Assembly: GCA_041920465.1 (NCBI GenBank)
Contig: JBHGXW010000043.1
Location: 1 to 64,000 of the forward strand
Direction of reading: 5' to 3'
DNA length: 64,000 nt
Source: Brevibacillus_H sp041920465
GTDB taxonomy: Bacteria; Bacillota; Bacilli; Brevibacillales; Brevibacillaceae
Part shown: piece after piece, positions 16,097 through 24,644 of the stretch
Numbering within the stretch: position 1 is the stretch's first letter
How the letters are laid out: each line of letters opens with the position of its first letter
The notes under the pieces: model-generated
The model's database searches: none
Seen by the model: only the letters and a program-made list of their open reading frames with translations
Told to the model about the DNA's origin: nothing
Program-made: the position numbers and the translations under genes

Positions 16097-17353
16097 TTAT
16101 ATGGTTATCCGGGAAATCGACGCACCCAACTGCTGCAGCTGCCATTCCAATCGCTCATAGCCCCGGTCTATATGGTAGATTTTCTCTACCGTCGTTATCC
16201 CTTCAGCGGCGAGACCTCCCAATACCAAGGCTGCACCAGCTCTGAGGTCAGTCGCTTCAACGGTAGCACCCGTCAATTTGTTCGTTCCCCGGATAAATGC
16301 TGTACCCAGATCTACGTAAATGGAAGCTCCCATTCGTGATAATTCATTAACGTGTTTGAATCTTCCTTCAAAAATCGTCTCTTTGATCACACTCGTGCCT
16401 CTCGCCGATGCGAGAAACACCATCATCTGGGCCTGCAAATCCGTCGGAAAGCCCGGATAGGGAGAAGTAATGATGCGATCAATCGCCCTTGGGCGGGACG
16501 TACTTTTGACTTCCATTATATCATGGTGGGTCTTGATTTCAACACCGCAAGTACGGGCTACTTCAATTACGGCGGTCAGGTGTTTGGGTATGGTATTGGT
16601 CAGTTCCACATACCCTTGTGCGATCCCCACAGCCAGTAAATGGGTGCCCGCTACAATCCGGTCCGGAATGATCCGATAGCTGATACCCCGAAGCTTCGTT
16701 ACCCCGTCGATTTCAATCGTATCCGTGCCGGCTCCACGAATTCTGGCACCCATCGCGTTCAGGAAGTTCTGCAAGTCGATAATTTCCGGTTCGCGCGCCG
16801 GGTTGTGAATATGGGTCGTTCCTTTGGCAAGAACGGACGCCATCATGATATTTTCTGTAGCCCCGACACTGGGGAACGACAAGAAAATATCGGTCCCACG
16901 CAATTGTTTGGAGCGGAAGGTTATATATCCTTCCGACTCTTCACTTTTCGCACCTAAAGCGGCCAATCCGGACAAGTGCAAATCAATCCGCCTCTCGCCA
17001 ATGTCACAGCCACCCGGACGTGAAATCGTCACTTCCCCAAGACGAGCAAGGAGCGGGCCCATTAAAAATATGGAAGAGCGCATCTGTCCCATCAGTTCAT
17101 CCGGAACATGGGAGACAGATATGGAAGTCGTATCTAAGCTAACACATCCATCGGTATGCCGCACGTTGGCTCCCAATGCCGTCAAGATTTTCAACATCAC
17201 TTCTATATCCTTGAGATGCGGCACATCGTAGATATGAAAATGCCCTTCTGCCAATATAGCGGCGGCGAGAATTGGGAGGGCAGCATTCTTAGCGCCTTGA
17301 ATCCGAAGCGTACCGGACAGAGGTTTTCCACCTTCGATAGTAAAAGCCTCCAA
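16097..17353 (-). CDS. murA: UDP-GlcNAc 1-carboxyvinyltransferase MurA
   Basis: MurA transfers enolpyruvate from PEP to UDP-GlcNAc, the first committed step of peptidoglycan synthesis. The 418-residue protein has KNAALP at residues 22-27 and the active-site loop SRPGGCDIGERR with Cys116, the fosfomycin target. TTG at 17353 follows GGAGGTGA at good spacing. It lies between murB and divIB. Many Firmicutes carry two murA paralogues, and this is the copy in the division cluster. Confidence 0.95.
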   Translation of the reverse strand: MEAFTIEGGKPLSGTLRIQGAKNAALPILAAAILAEGHFHIYDVPHLKDIEVMLKILTALGANVRHTDGCVSLDTTSISVSHVPDELMGQMRSSIFLMGPLLARLGEVTISRPGGCDIGERRIDLHLSGLAALGAKSEESEGYITFRSKQLRGTDIFLSFPSVGATENIMMASVLAKGTTHIHNPAREPEIIDLQNFLNAMGARIRGAGTDTIEIDGVTKLRGISYRIIPDRIVAGTHLLAVGIAQGYVELTNTIPKHLTAVIEVARTCGVEIKTHHDIMEVKSTSRPRAIDRIITSPYPGFPTDLQAQMMVFLASARGTSVIKETIFEGRFKHVNELSRMGASIYVDLGTAFIRGTNKLTGATVEATDLRAGAALVLGGLAAEGITTVEKIYHIDRGYERLEWQLQQLGASISRITI

Positions 17354-17368
17354 ACTTTCACCTCCGTG

Positions 17369-18274
17369 TTACCCCTCGCCCACCACCAAAACTTCCGGAT
17401 GCAGATCTACCCCGAATTTCTCCTTGACGGTAGATTGGATATGCTCCATTAAGGTGAGGACGTCGGCAGCCGTGGCTCCTCCGTTATTGACGATAAAATT
17501 GGCATGAATTGTCGAAACTTGTGCTCCTCCAACTGTATAGCCTTTCAGATTTGCGGCCTCAATTAATCGACCGGCATGATCGCCAGGTGGATTGCGAAAC
17601 ACACTTCCGGCACAGGGTTGCTGCAAAGGCTGAGTCTGTCTGCGGCGATCCTTGTACTTGGCCAAAGCTGCCGCAATTTCTTTTCGGTCACCCTGTTTCA
17701 ATTGAAGGACAGCTTCCAGCACGATTCCTTTTTTCGCCTGCAAAAGGGAGGTACGGTAGCTGAATTGCATCTCTTCGTTCGACAATACCTTGGCTTCGCC
17801 ATCTTCAAAGAGGATTTCGGCTTCTTTAAGAATACGTGAAAGATCAGATCCATGCGCACCCGCATTCATGTAGACGGCACCACCAACTGAGCCTGGAATA
17901 CCTCCCGCAAACTCTAGACCAGTCAACCCCATTTTGCCTGCTTCCACCGTAAGGCGAATCATTGAATACCCGGCACCAACACGCACCTCTTCACCCCTAA
18001 ACTCACAGTGACTTAAGCCCTCAGCCACTTTGAACACGGCTCCGCGTATCCCTCCATCCCTCACTAGAAGGTTAGAACCGCGTCCAATTACTTTCCATGG
18101 AATGTTATGACGATGGATGATTTGAACAGCCAAAATGAGTGATTCTTTATCCTTTGGCTGGATCAAGAGGTCACAAGGACCCCCAATCCGCCAGGTCGTG
18201 TGGTTGGCGAGAGGCTCGTTGGTCCAAACCTTTCCAACACCAGCTTTTATCAACTCATCAGCGATGTACTTCAT
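17369..18274 (-). CDS. murB: UDP-N-acetylenolpyruvoylglucosamine reductase MurB
   Basis: This FAD-dependent enzyme reduces enolpyruvyl-UDP-GlcNAc to UDP-MurNAc using NADPH. The FAD-binding part has NHTTWRIGGPCD and IGRGSNLLVRDGG. EFAGGIPGSVGGAVYMNAGA and the C-terminal GSVFRNP, HANFIVN and HPEVLVVG segments are diagnostic. The 301-residue length and lack of extra insertions indicate the type IIa MurB of Gram-positive bacteria. ATG follows GGAGG. Confidence 0.97.
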   Translation of the reverse strand: MKYIADELIKAGVGKVWTNEPLANHTTWRIGGPCDLLIQPKDKESLILAVQIIHRHNIPWKVIGRGSNLLVRDGGIRGAVFKVAEGLSHCEFRGEEVRVGAGYSMIRLTVEAGKMGLTGLEFAGGIPGSVGGAVYMNAGAHGSDLSRILKEAEILFEDGEAKVLSNEEMQFSYRTSLLQAKKGIVLEAVLQLKQGDRKEIAAALAKYKDRRRQTQPLQQPCAGSVFRNPPGDHAGRLIEAANLKGYTVGGAQVSTIHANFIVNNGGATAADVLTLMEHIQSTVKEKFGVDLHPEVLVVGEG

Positions 18275-18371
18275 AGTGAACCTCCTGACACAAATGCTAG
18301 GTGGGAACTAAGTCTATCACGTGTTTGCTTCATCATATGCGGCTCTTCAGGTGGGCGTGACAGAAGCCCAT

Positions 18372-19466
18372 CTACACTTTTGCCAGCTCTTTCACCACGC
18401 GATAAACGGCAGTTGCCGCGTCTTGTTTGCCTAATCGAAGGGATTCCTGCTTCATTCGTTCATGCAGCTTGCTGTCGGTTAAGAGCGGAGAGAGTGCCTG
18501 CGCAAGGGAGGCCCCTGATAAATCCTGCTCCAAAATAACGACAGCCGCTCCTGCCCGCTCCAGCCCCCGGGCGTTCTTCTCCTGATGGTTGTTGGTCACA
18601 TAAGGAGACGGAATCAGAATGGCCGGAATGCCGAGTGACGTGATTTCGGCAAGGAAGGAAGCTCCTGCCCGGTTAACGATCAGATGAGTAGCCGCGAGCA
18701 AATCGGGCATCTGATGCACAAACGGAAGAATTGTCAAATTGGCAGGCTGCTGGCCTTGGTTAGCCAGTTCCGCGGCAAATTGATCGTAATGAACTTCGCC
18801 TGTTACATAAACGAAGTGATAATCGGGATGCTCGCTCATAAACGGCAGCATTTGCAAGGCAGCTTCGTTAATCGGACGCGCTCCGCGGCTTCCGCCAACG
18901 ATCAGGACAATCGGCTTATCCGTTCCAATCAGATTTCTTCCTGCCTTGGCATCGCCGTGCAGCACTTCTGTCGCACGAGGGTTACCCGTGTAAACCGCCT
19001 TGTGTTCAGGGAAGTGCGCCAGTGATTCTTCGAAGGATACGGCGATACGATCCACGAACCGGGACAAGAAGACATTGGTTAGTCCAGGAACCACGTTCTG
19101 CTCGTGAATCATTGTGGGGATTCCCAGGCGAGAGGCTGCATAAACAACCGGTCCGCACACATACCCGCCTGTCCCGATGACAATATCGGGATTCCACCTT
19201 CGCAGAATCTCTTTGGAACGGGAAACTGATCGTATGAATTTCCATGCTGTCCGCAGATTTTCAAGTGTCAATTTGCGCTGAATGCCGGAAATATCAATTT
19301 CTTCAAACGGCAAGCCGCGCTTCGGCACCAGTTTGGATTCCAATCCCTTGCCGGTTCCTATATACAAAAAGTTAGCCTGCGGTTCATGACGAAGAATCTC
19401 CTCAGCTACCGCAAGCGCAGGATAAATATGTCCTCCTGTACCTCCACCGGTCAGAACGACGCGCAT
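18372..19466 (-). CDS. murG: Lipid II synthase glycosyltransferase MurG
   Basis: MurG adds GlcNAc to lipid I at the inner face of the membrane. The N-terminal VVLTGGGTGGHIYPALAVAE is the lipid-I/phosphate-binding loop. GGSRGARPINEA and the UDP-GlcNAc site (LIVNRAGASFLAEITSLGIP) are intact. ATG at 19466, five bases after GGTGA, is preferred over GTG three codons earlier. The protein has 364 residues. It follows spoVE and precedes murB by about 100 bp. Confidence 0.97.
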   Translation of the reverse strand: MRVVLTGGGTGGHIYPALAVAEEILRHEPQANFLYIGTGKGLESKLVPKRGLPFEEIDISGIQRKLTLENLRTAWKFIRSVSRSKEILRRWNPDIVIGTGGYVCGPVVYAASRLGIPTMIHEQNVVPGLTNVFLSRFVDRIAVSFEESLAHFPEHKAVYTGNPRATEVLHGDAKAGRNLIGTDKPIVLIVGGSRGARPINEAALQMLPFMSEHPDYHFVYVTGEVHYDQFAAELANQGQQPANLTILPFVHQMPDLLAATHLIVNRAGASFLAEITSLGIPAILIPSPYVTNNHQEKNARGLERAGAAVVILEQDLSGASLAQALSPLLTDSKLHERMKQESLRLGKQDAATAVYRVVKELAKV

Positions 19467-19513
19467 ATGAATCACCTGTTTTCATAAATGTAAATGTTGG
19501 GAAACAAAAAATC

Positions 19514-20605
19514 TTATCTGGAAAACCGCGATATATTCAAAAGGATACCCACTCCGGTCAACATCAGGGTCAGTGACGATCCGCCGTAACTTAAAAACGG
19601 CAAGGTAATTCCCGTGACCGGAAACATCCCGGTTACAACACCAACATTGATTAACACCTGAATGGCAATCGTTCCTATAATCCCAAGTGCGAGCAAACTT
19701 CCAAATATGTCCGGGGCAGTAATCGCTACCCGCATACCTCGCCACAACAACAGCAAAAATAACAAAAGCACAAGCGTTCCGCCGATAAAGCCAAGCTCTT
19801 CCGCGACGATGGAAAAGATGAAATCGTTATACGGCTCCGGCAAGTAGGAGAATTTTTGCCTGCTTTGGCCAAGGCCAAGCCCCAGAAGTCCGCCCGGCCC
19901 GATTGCCAGAAGCGATTGGATGATTTGATACCCTTCGTTTAGAGGATATGCCCAAGGATCAAGAAATGCTTTAATCCGGTCCATTCGATACGGGGCTGAA
20001 ATTATCAATCCGGCGAAGCCGGCTATCCCGACCAGACCCAATCCGGCGAAGTGGCTGATTCTCGCACCTGCCGCAAAAATCATCAACACGGCCATTCCCA
20101 TCAACACTGCACCTGTGCCCAAGTCTGGCTGCAGCATAATCAGCGCAAAGCAAATGCTCGGAATCGCCAATGCCGGGACGAGACCTTTGCGAAAAAAAAT
20201 GATCTTCTTCTGGTTGTCGGACAGCCACATGGCAAGAAACGCGGCCACGCCGAACTTGGCGAACTCGCCCGGCTGAATCCCGAATGACCCGAAGCCAAGC
20301 CAGCTTTTTGCCCCGTTTACTGCTTTTCCGATCAAAAGAACAAGCACCAGAAGCGCAATCGATGTGAGAAAACCGGTTTTTGCCCACTTTTTCCACGTCC
20401 AATAATCAATGTTCATCATGACATACATGGAGGCAATTCCCAGAATCGCAAAAATGAATTGCCGTTTGGTGAAATAGTAAGCATCCCCGAATTTGTGCAT
20501 GGCAAATACGGCGCTGGCACTGTATACCATAACAATGCCAATTCCTAAAAGAAACAGCGTGGCAAAAATAATGTAAAAGTCAGGAGCAGTTCGTACCTTA
20601 CTCAT
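19514..20605 (-). CDS. spoVE: SEDS-family glycosyltransferase SpoVE/FtsW
   Basis: This lipid II polymerase of the SEDS family has about ten transmembrane segments in 363 residues. The family motifs GAKSWLGFGSFGIQPGEFAK (with the conserved Glu of PGEF), the catalytic-loop MLQPDLGTG and the C-terminal LPFLSYGGSSL are present. At this position in the cluster B. subtilis has spoVE, needed for spore cortex, while other species use this gene as the divisional FtsW. No other SEDS gene is in the window, so either or both roles are possible. Confidence 0.92.
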   Translation of the reverse strand: MSKVRTAPDFYIIFATLFLLGIGIVMVYSASAVFAMHKFGDAYYFTKRQFIFAILGIASMYVMMNIDYWTWKKWAKTGFLTSIALLVLVLLIGKAVNGAKSWLGFGSFGIQPGEFAKFGVAAFLAMWLSDNQKKIIFFRKGLVPALAIPSICFALIMLQPDLGTGAVLMGMAVLMIFAAGARISHFAGLGLVGIAGFAGLIISAPYRMDRIKAFLDPWAYPLNEGYQIIQSLLAIGPGGLLGLGLGQSRQKFSYLPEPYNDFIFSIVAEELGFIGGTLVLLLFLLLLWRGMRVAITAPDIFGSLLALGIIGTIAIQVLINVGVVTGMFPVTGITLPFLSYGGSSLTLMLTGVGILLNISRFSR

Positions 20606-20659
20606 CGCAAGCCATCCTTTCTTGCACTACCCCTGCCTTCTCTTGCCAGATCAGGGGTC

Positions 20660-22033
20660 TTATCCTAGGCTTGTTCTAAGTTTATGCACGCCTTCCTTAA
20701 ACATGCTCCCCCTCACTTCAAAGGACGGGAACATGTCCCAACTCGCGCATGCCGGACTTAAGAGAACGACATCGCCCGCTTCTGCAAGCTTGGCAGCCGC
20801 CAGAACAGCCTCATCCACATTATCGACGCGAATCCGGTTGGTAATCCCTGCCTCTTCGGCTCTGTCCAACAGAATAGGAGCGGTTTGTCCCATTGTAACA
20901 ATCGCCTTGACGTGTTCCTTCAGGAAAGGGACAAGCTCTTTAAAGTCGATCCCCCGATCAAGTCCGCCGGCAATCAGCACGACAGGATTCTGAAAAGCGG
21001 AGATGGCTTGAATGGCCGCTTGCGGGTTGGTTGCTTTGGAATCGTTATAGTATTTCACACCCCCGACGGTTGCCACGTATTCCGTCCGGTGCTCCACTCC
21101 CTGGAACGTTGTCAAAACCTTGGCTATCGAGGCTGTGTCGGCTCCAGCCAATTTGCAAATGACGACAGCGGCCAGGATATTTTCCAAGTGGTGTTTTCCT
21201 TGTAAAGCTACATCTTTCACATCGAGTACGACTTCGGGTTCACTCGATTCTTGGCGGTAAACAATCTTGCCGCTTTCCAGATAAGCGCCTGGGCTTACCT
21301 TTTGCGTACGGCTGAAGAAGTACGGTTTTGCATCGATCGCATCCGCCAGCCTGCGAACCGCTTCCTGATCATAATTAAGAACGGCATAATCCGTTTCCGT
21401 CTGGTTGGCGAAAATTTTTGCCTTGGCCGCCAAATACTCATCGATTGTGTGATGATAATCAAGGTGCGCCGGATAAAGATTTAGGAGTGCGGCAATCTTC
21501 GGACGAAAGGTACGAGTACCCATTAACTGAAAACTGCTTAGTTCCGCCACCAGAATCTGTTCTGGCTTCACTTCTTCCGCCAGCTTGCACAGCACCGTCC
21601 CGATATTGCCGCCCACAACCGGATTCAGCGCAGCTTCCTTGAGGATGTGGCCGACAAGAGTCGTCGTGGTTGTTTTGCCGTTGGAGCCGGTGATGCCGAT
21701 CAATGGAGCTTGTGACAGCTGATAGGCAATCTCCACTTCGGTAATGACGGGAATGCCCAGCTCCAATGCTTTTTGAACCGGAGGCGCTTCATAAGGGATG
21801 CCGGGATTTTTGACGACGAGCGAGATTCCGCTGTGAATCAGATCGTCAGGATGATTGCCCGTAATCACCTGGATGCCCAAAGCTTCCAGTTCTTCTATTC
21901 CGGATAATTCTACCTGCGGCTTTTTGTCATTGACGATCACATGCGCGCCAAAGCGGTGCAACAGTTTTGCAACCGCCACACCGCTTTTCGCTAAACCTAA
22001 TACGACCACTTGCTGATGATAGTAGATGTCCAT
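20660..22033 (-). CDS. murD: UDP-MurNAc-L-Ala:D-Glu ligase MurD
   Basis: MurD adds D-glutamate to UDP-MurNAc-L-alanine with ATP. The 457-residue protein has the UDP-binding first domain (VVVLGLAKSGVAVAKLLHRF), the P-loop GITGSNGKTTTTTLV (about residue 113), YNDSKATNP and the C-terminal SPACASWDMF signature. It begins one base after the mraY stop. The spoVE gene is 54 bp downstream. Confidence 0.97.
   Translation of the reverse strand: MDIYYHQQVVVLGLAKSGVAVAKLLHRFGAHVIVNDKKPQVELSGIEELEALGIQVITGNHPDDLIHSGISLVVKNPGIPYEAPPVQKALELGIPVITEVEIAYQLSQAPLIGITGSNGKTTTTTLVGHILKEAALNPVVGGNIGTVLCKLAEEVKPEQILVAELSSFQLMGTRTFRPKIAALLNLYPAHLDYHHTIDEYLAAKAKIFANQTETDYAVLNYDQEAVRRLADAIDAKPYFFSRTQKVSPGAYLESGKIVYRQESSEPEVVLDVKDVALQGKHHLENILAAVVICKLAGADTASIAKVLTTFQGVEHRTEYVATVGGVKYYNDSKATNPQAAIQAISAFQNPVVLIAGGLDRGIDFKELVPFLKEHVKAIVTMGQTAPILLDRAEEAGITNRIRVDNVDEAVLAAAKLAEAGDVVLLSPACASWDMFPSFEVRGSMFKEGVHKLRTSLG
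20679..20706 (-). promoter_or_regulatory. Possible SigE-like promoter before spoVE
   Basis: On the minus strand GCATGTTT and CATAAACT are 12 bp apart, inside the 3' end of murD. They resemble the SigE -35 and -10 elements, and B. subtilis spoVE has a SigE promoter. The spacing is slightly short and the match is weak. Confidence 0.3.
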
Positions 22034-22034
22034 T

Positions 22035-23000
22035 TTATTGTACCACCTCTAAGTACACACCCAGTCCTGCAAAAACCATTCCGACCAGCCAAAAAGTGAC
22101 AACCACACGCCACTCCGACCAACCCGTCAATTCGAAATGATGATGCAGAGGACTCATGCGAAAGATCCGTTTTCCCCTGGTTTTGAACGAAATAACCTGC
22201 AAAATGACGGACAGCGTCTCGACGACAAATACCCCGCCGATCACGGCCAAGAGAAGTTCCGTCTTGGTCATGATCGCAATCCCGGCCAGCGCACCGCCAA
22301 GCGCAAGCGAGCCGGTATCTCCCATGAAGACACGGGCGGGATGGGCATTAAAGACAAGGAAGCCAAGAACCGACCCGACTACAGCGGCGCTGAATATGGC
22401 CGTATCCGGATCGCTGGCCAGCCAGGCGATGATCGCGTAAGCTCCAAAAGCAATTGCCCCCGTCCCAGCCAAAAGGCCGTCAAGTCCGTCCGTAATATTG
22501 ACGGCATTGGTAGTGCCCACCAAAAGGAAAATAAGGAACGGGAAGTACAACCAGCCTAACTCTATATTCCACGGAGTTCCCGGCAAATGCAAGGAGGTAT
22601 CGTGCCCCATGCGGATTAAAAGATAATAAGCGATAATGGCCAGGAGAATCTGTCCGGCAAATTTTTGCTTTGCCGTTAATCCGAGATTTCGTTTTTTGCT
22701 GATCTTGATAAAATCATCCAAAAATCCGATAAGTCCGTAGCCCAGCGTAAGCAACAGCAAGAAGATAACCTCAATGTTGGTATTGGCAAATTTCAATACG
22801 GTAAACACCAACGCGAGCAGGATGATGGTGCCTCCCATGGTAGGCGTTCCCGCTTTTTTCTGATGGGACTGGGGGCCTTCTTCTCGGATGCTTTGGCCGA
22901 ACTTCAGCCGTCTAAGCACCGGGATGAATAGCGGTCCGACTAATACTGCAATTAAAAATGAAGCAATAATCGTGATGATGAGGACATTGTCAAAAGGCAT
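22035..23000 (-). CDS. mraY: Phospho-MurNAc-pentapeptide translocase MraY
   Basis: MraY transfers phospho-MurNAc-pentapeptide to undecaprenyl phosphate and forms lipid I. The 321-residue membrane protein has ten predicted transmembrane segments, the GTPTMGG motif, GFLDDFIKI (Asp pair), NITDGLDGLLAG and the C-terminal MSPLHHHFELTGWSE loop with three histidines. ATG follows AAAGGAGG. It lies 39 bp after murE, where many bacteria carry murF. Confidence 0.98.
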   Translation of the reverse strand: MPFDNVLIITIIASFLIAVLVGPLFIPVLRRLKFGQSIREEGPQSHQKKAGTPTMGGTIILLALVFTVLKFANTNIEVIFLLLLTLGYGLIGFLDDFIKISKKRNLGLTAKQKFAGQILLAIIAYYLLIRMGHDTSLHLPGTPWNIELGWLYFPFLIFLLVGTTNAVNITDGLDGLLAGTGAIAFGAYAIIAWLASDPDTAIFSAAVVGSVLGFLVFNAHPARVFMGDTGSLALGGALAGIAIMTKTELLLAVIGGVFVVETLSVILQVISFKTRGKRIFRMSPLHHHFELTGWSEWRVVVTFWLVGMVFAGLGVYLEVVQ

Positions 23001-23039
23001 GCCCCAACCTCCTTTCCGAAGTATAAATACGAAGTGATT

Positions 23040-24527
23040 CTATCTGGTTCCTTTATTCACCAAGGAAAGAATCGATTCACGGGCCACTTCCCGATCATCA
23101 AACGGGAGCACTTCTCCTTTAATGATCTGATAGGTTTCATGGCCTTTGCCGGCAATCAGAATGACGTCATGCTCTTTCGCTTGCGAGATCGCGAAGGAAA
23201 TCGCTTCACGCCGATCCTCCATCAAGACATAGCAGCTTGGATCCACCTCATGCAGGCCTTCTTGCATGTCGCGAATAATCGCCATTGGCTCTTCGGAACG
23301 AGGATTATCTGAAGTTAAGACGGTTACATCTGCATAGTTTGTTGCAATTTTGGCCATAATTGGGCGTTTACTCCTATCCCTGTCTCCACCGCAGCCAACG
23401 ATGCAGAAAATTCTCCCCTGCGCAAATTCCTTAATGGTTAGTAAAGCATTCTCCAAACTGTCCGGAGTATGGGAATAATCAACGATGACGGTGAAATTCT
23501 GACCAGCATCTACCGGCTCAAACCGTCCGCTGACACCTTTTACTTCTTCCAGGCTTTGTTTGATATCTCGAAGCGGAACCCCTTCTGCCAGAGCCGTCGC
23601 AATGGCAGCCAGAGCGTTGTATACGTTGAACTTCCCCATCAGTTGCAAATTCAAATCAATCGTTCCGACAAAAGTATGTACCGTAAAGGAAGTTCCTCTG
23701 CCAGTCATTCGTATATGGACAGCAGACACATCTGCTTTGTTTTCAATTCCATAAGTGATGACACGGGCCGATGTCACGCGCCTGAACACCTCTGAGGCCG
23801 GATCATCTGCGTTAAGCACAGCGGTTTTCATCGCCTGATGCTCGTAGCGGTTGCCAAGCTGGGAAAAAAGGAGCGACTTGGCAAACAAATAGTTTTCCAT
23901 GGTTTTGTGATAGTCCAGATGATCTTGAGTAAGATTGGTAAACACGGCAATGTGAAAATCGCAACCGCGAACCCGTCCCATATCGAGAGCATGAGAAGAT
24001 GCTTCAATAATGGCATATTCGGTTTCTATCTCTCTCATTCGTCGAAAACTGTGCTGCAATTCCAAAACATCAGGAGTAGTATTCTTGATCTCTTCATACA
24101 CGTCTCCAATCCGCATATGAATCGTTCCAATCAATCCTGTTTTCTTCTTTTGGTCAGACAATATTTTATCAATCAAGTGAGTCGTCGTCGTTTTGCCGTT
24201 CGTTCCGGTTACCCCGATCAGCTTCAATTCCTGGGTAGGCGATTCAAAAAAAAGATCAGCCACAATCGCCATTGCCCGTCTTGTATCCGGGACAACTGCC
24301 ACCGTAGCGCTAACATCCAAATCTTTTTCCGAAAGAATGGCTACTGCTCCTTTTTCTACCGCTTGTTGGGCGTATTGATGACCGTCTACCGTATAGCCGG
24401 TCAAACAGATAAACAAATCTCCCGGTTTCACTTTCCGCGAGTCCACACTTAATCCGGTAATCTCAAGATTGTCGTCTCCGTTTACGTGAACCAGTAGCAG
24501 AGGAGCGAGTAATTCCTTCAGCTGCAT
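23040..24527 (-). CDS. murE: UDP-MurNAc-tripeptide synthetase MurE (meso-DAP type)
   Basis: MurE adds the third residue of the stem peptide. The P-loop GVTGTNGKTTTTHLID is near residue 110. The specificity motif is TSDNPRSEEP: DNPR is the signature of enzymes that add meso-diaminopimelate, as in Bacillus, rather than lysine. The sequence AKEHDVILIAGKGHETYQ near the C-terminus is typical. It has 495 residues. The spoVD gene is 117 bp upstream. Confidence 0.97.
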   Translation of the reverse strand: MQLKELLAPLLLVHVNGDDNLEITGLSVDSRKVKPGDLFICLTGYTVDGHQYAQQAVEKGAVAILSEKDLDVSATVAVVPDTRRAMAIVADLFFESPTQELKLIGVTGTNGKTTTTHLIDKILSDQKKKTGLIGTIHMRIGDVYEEIKNTTPDVLELQHSFRRMREIETEYAIIEASSHALDMGRVRGCDFHIAVFTNLTQDHLDYHKTMENYLFAKSLLFSQLGNRYEHQAMKTAVLNADDPASEVFRRVTSARVITYGIENKADVSAVHIRMTGRGTSFTVHTFVGTIDLNLQLMGKFNVYNALAAIATALAEGVPLRDIKQSLEEVKGVSGRFEPVDAGQNFTVIVDYSHTPDSLENALLTIKEFAQGRIFCIVGCGGDRDRSKRPIMAKIATNYADVTVLTSDNPRSEEPMAIIRDMQEGLHEVDPSCYVLMEDRREAISFAISQAKEHDVILIAGKGHETYQIIKGEVLPFDDREVARESILSLVNKGTR

Positions 24528-24644
24528 GAGTATGGCACCCCATTCTCCACCTTAGTATAGACAAAAGTACATGCTTTTCAAAACAAGGATGTGAGAGAGC
24601 CTTTGTTATAAAAAAGACCCTCTCCACGAAGAATTATTGTATAG

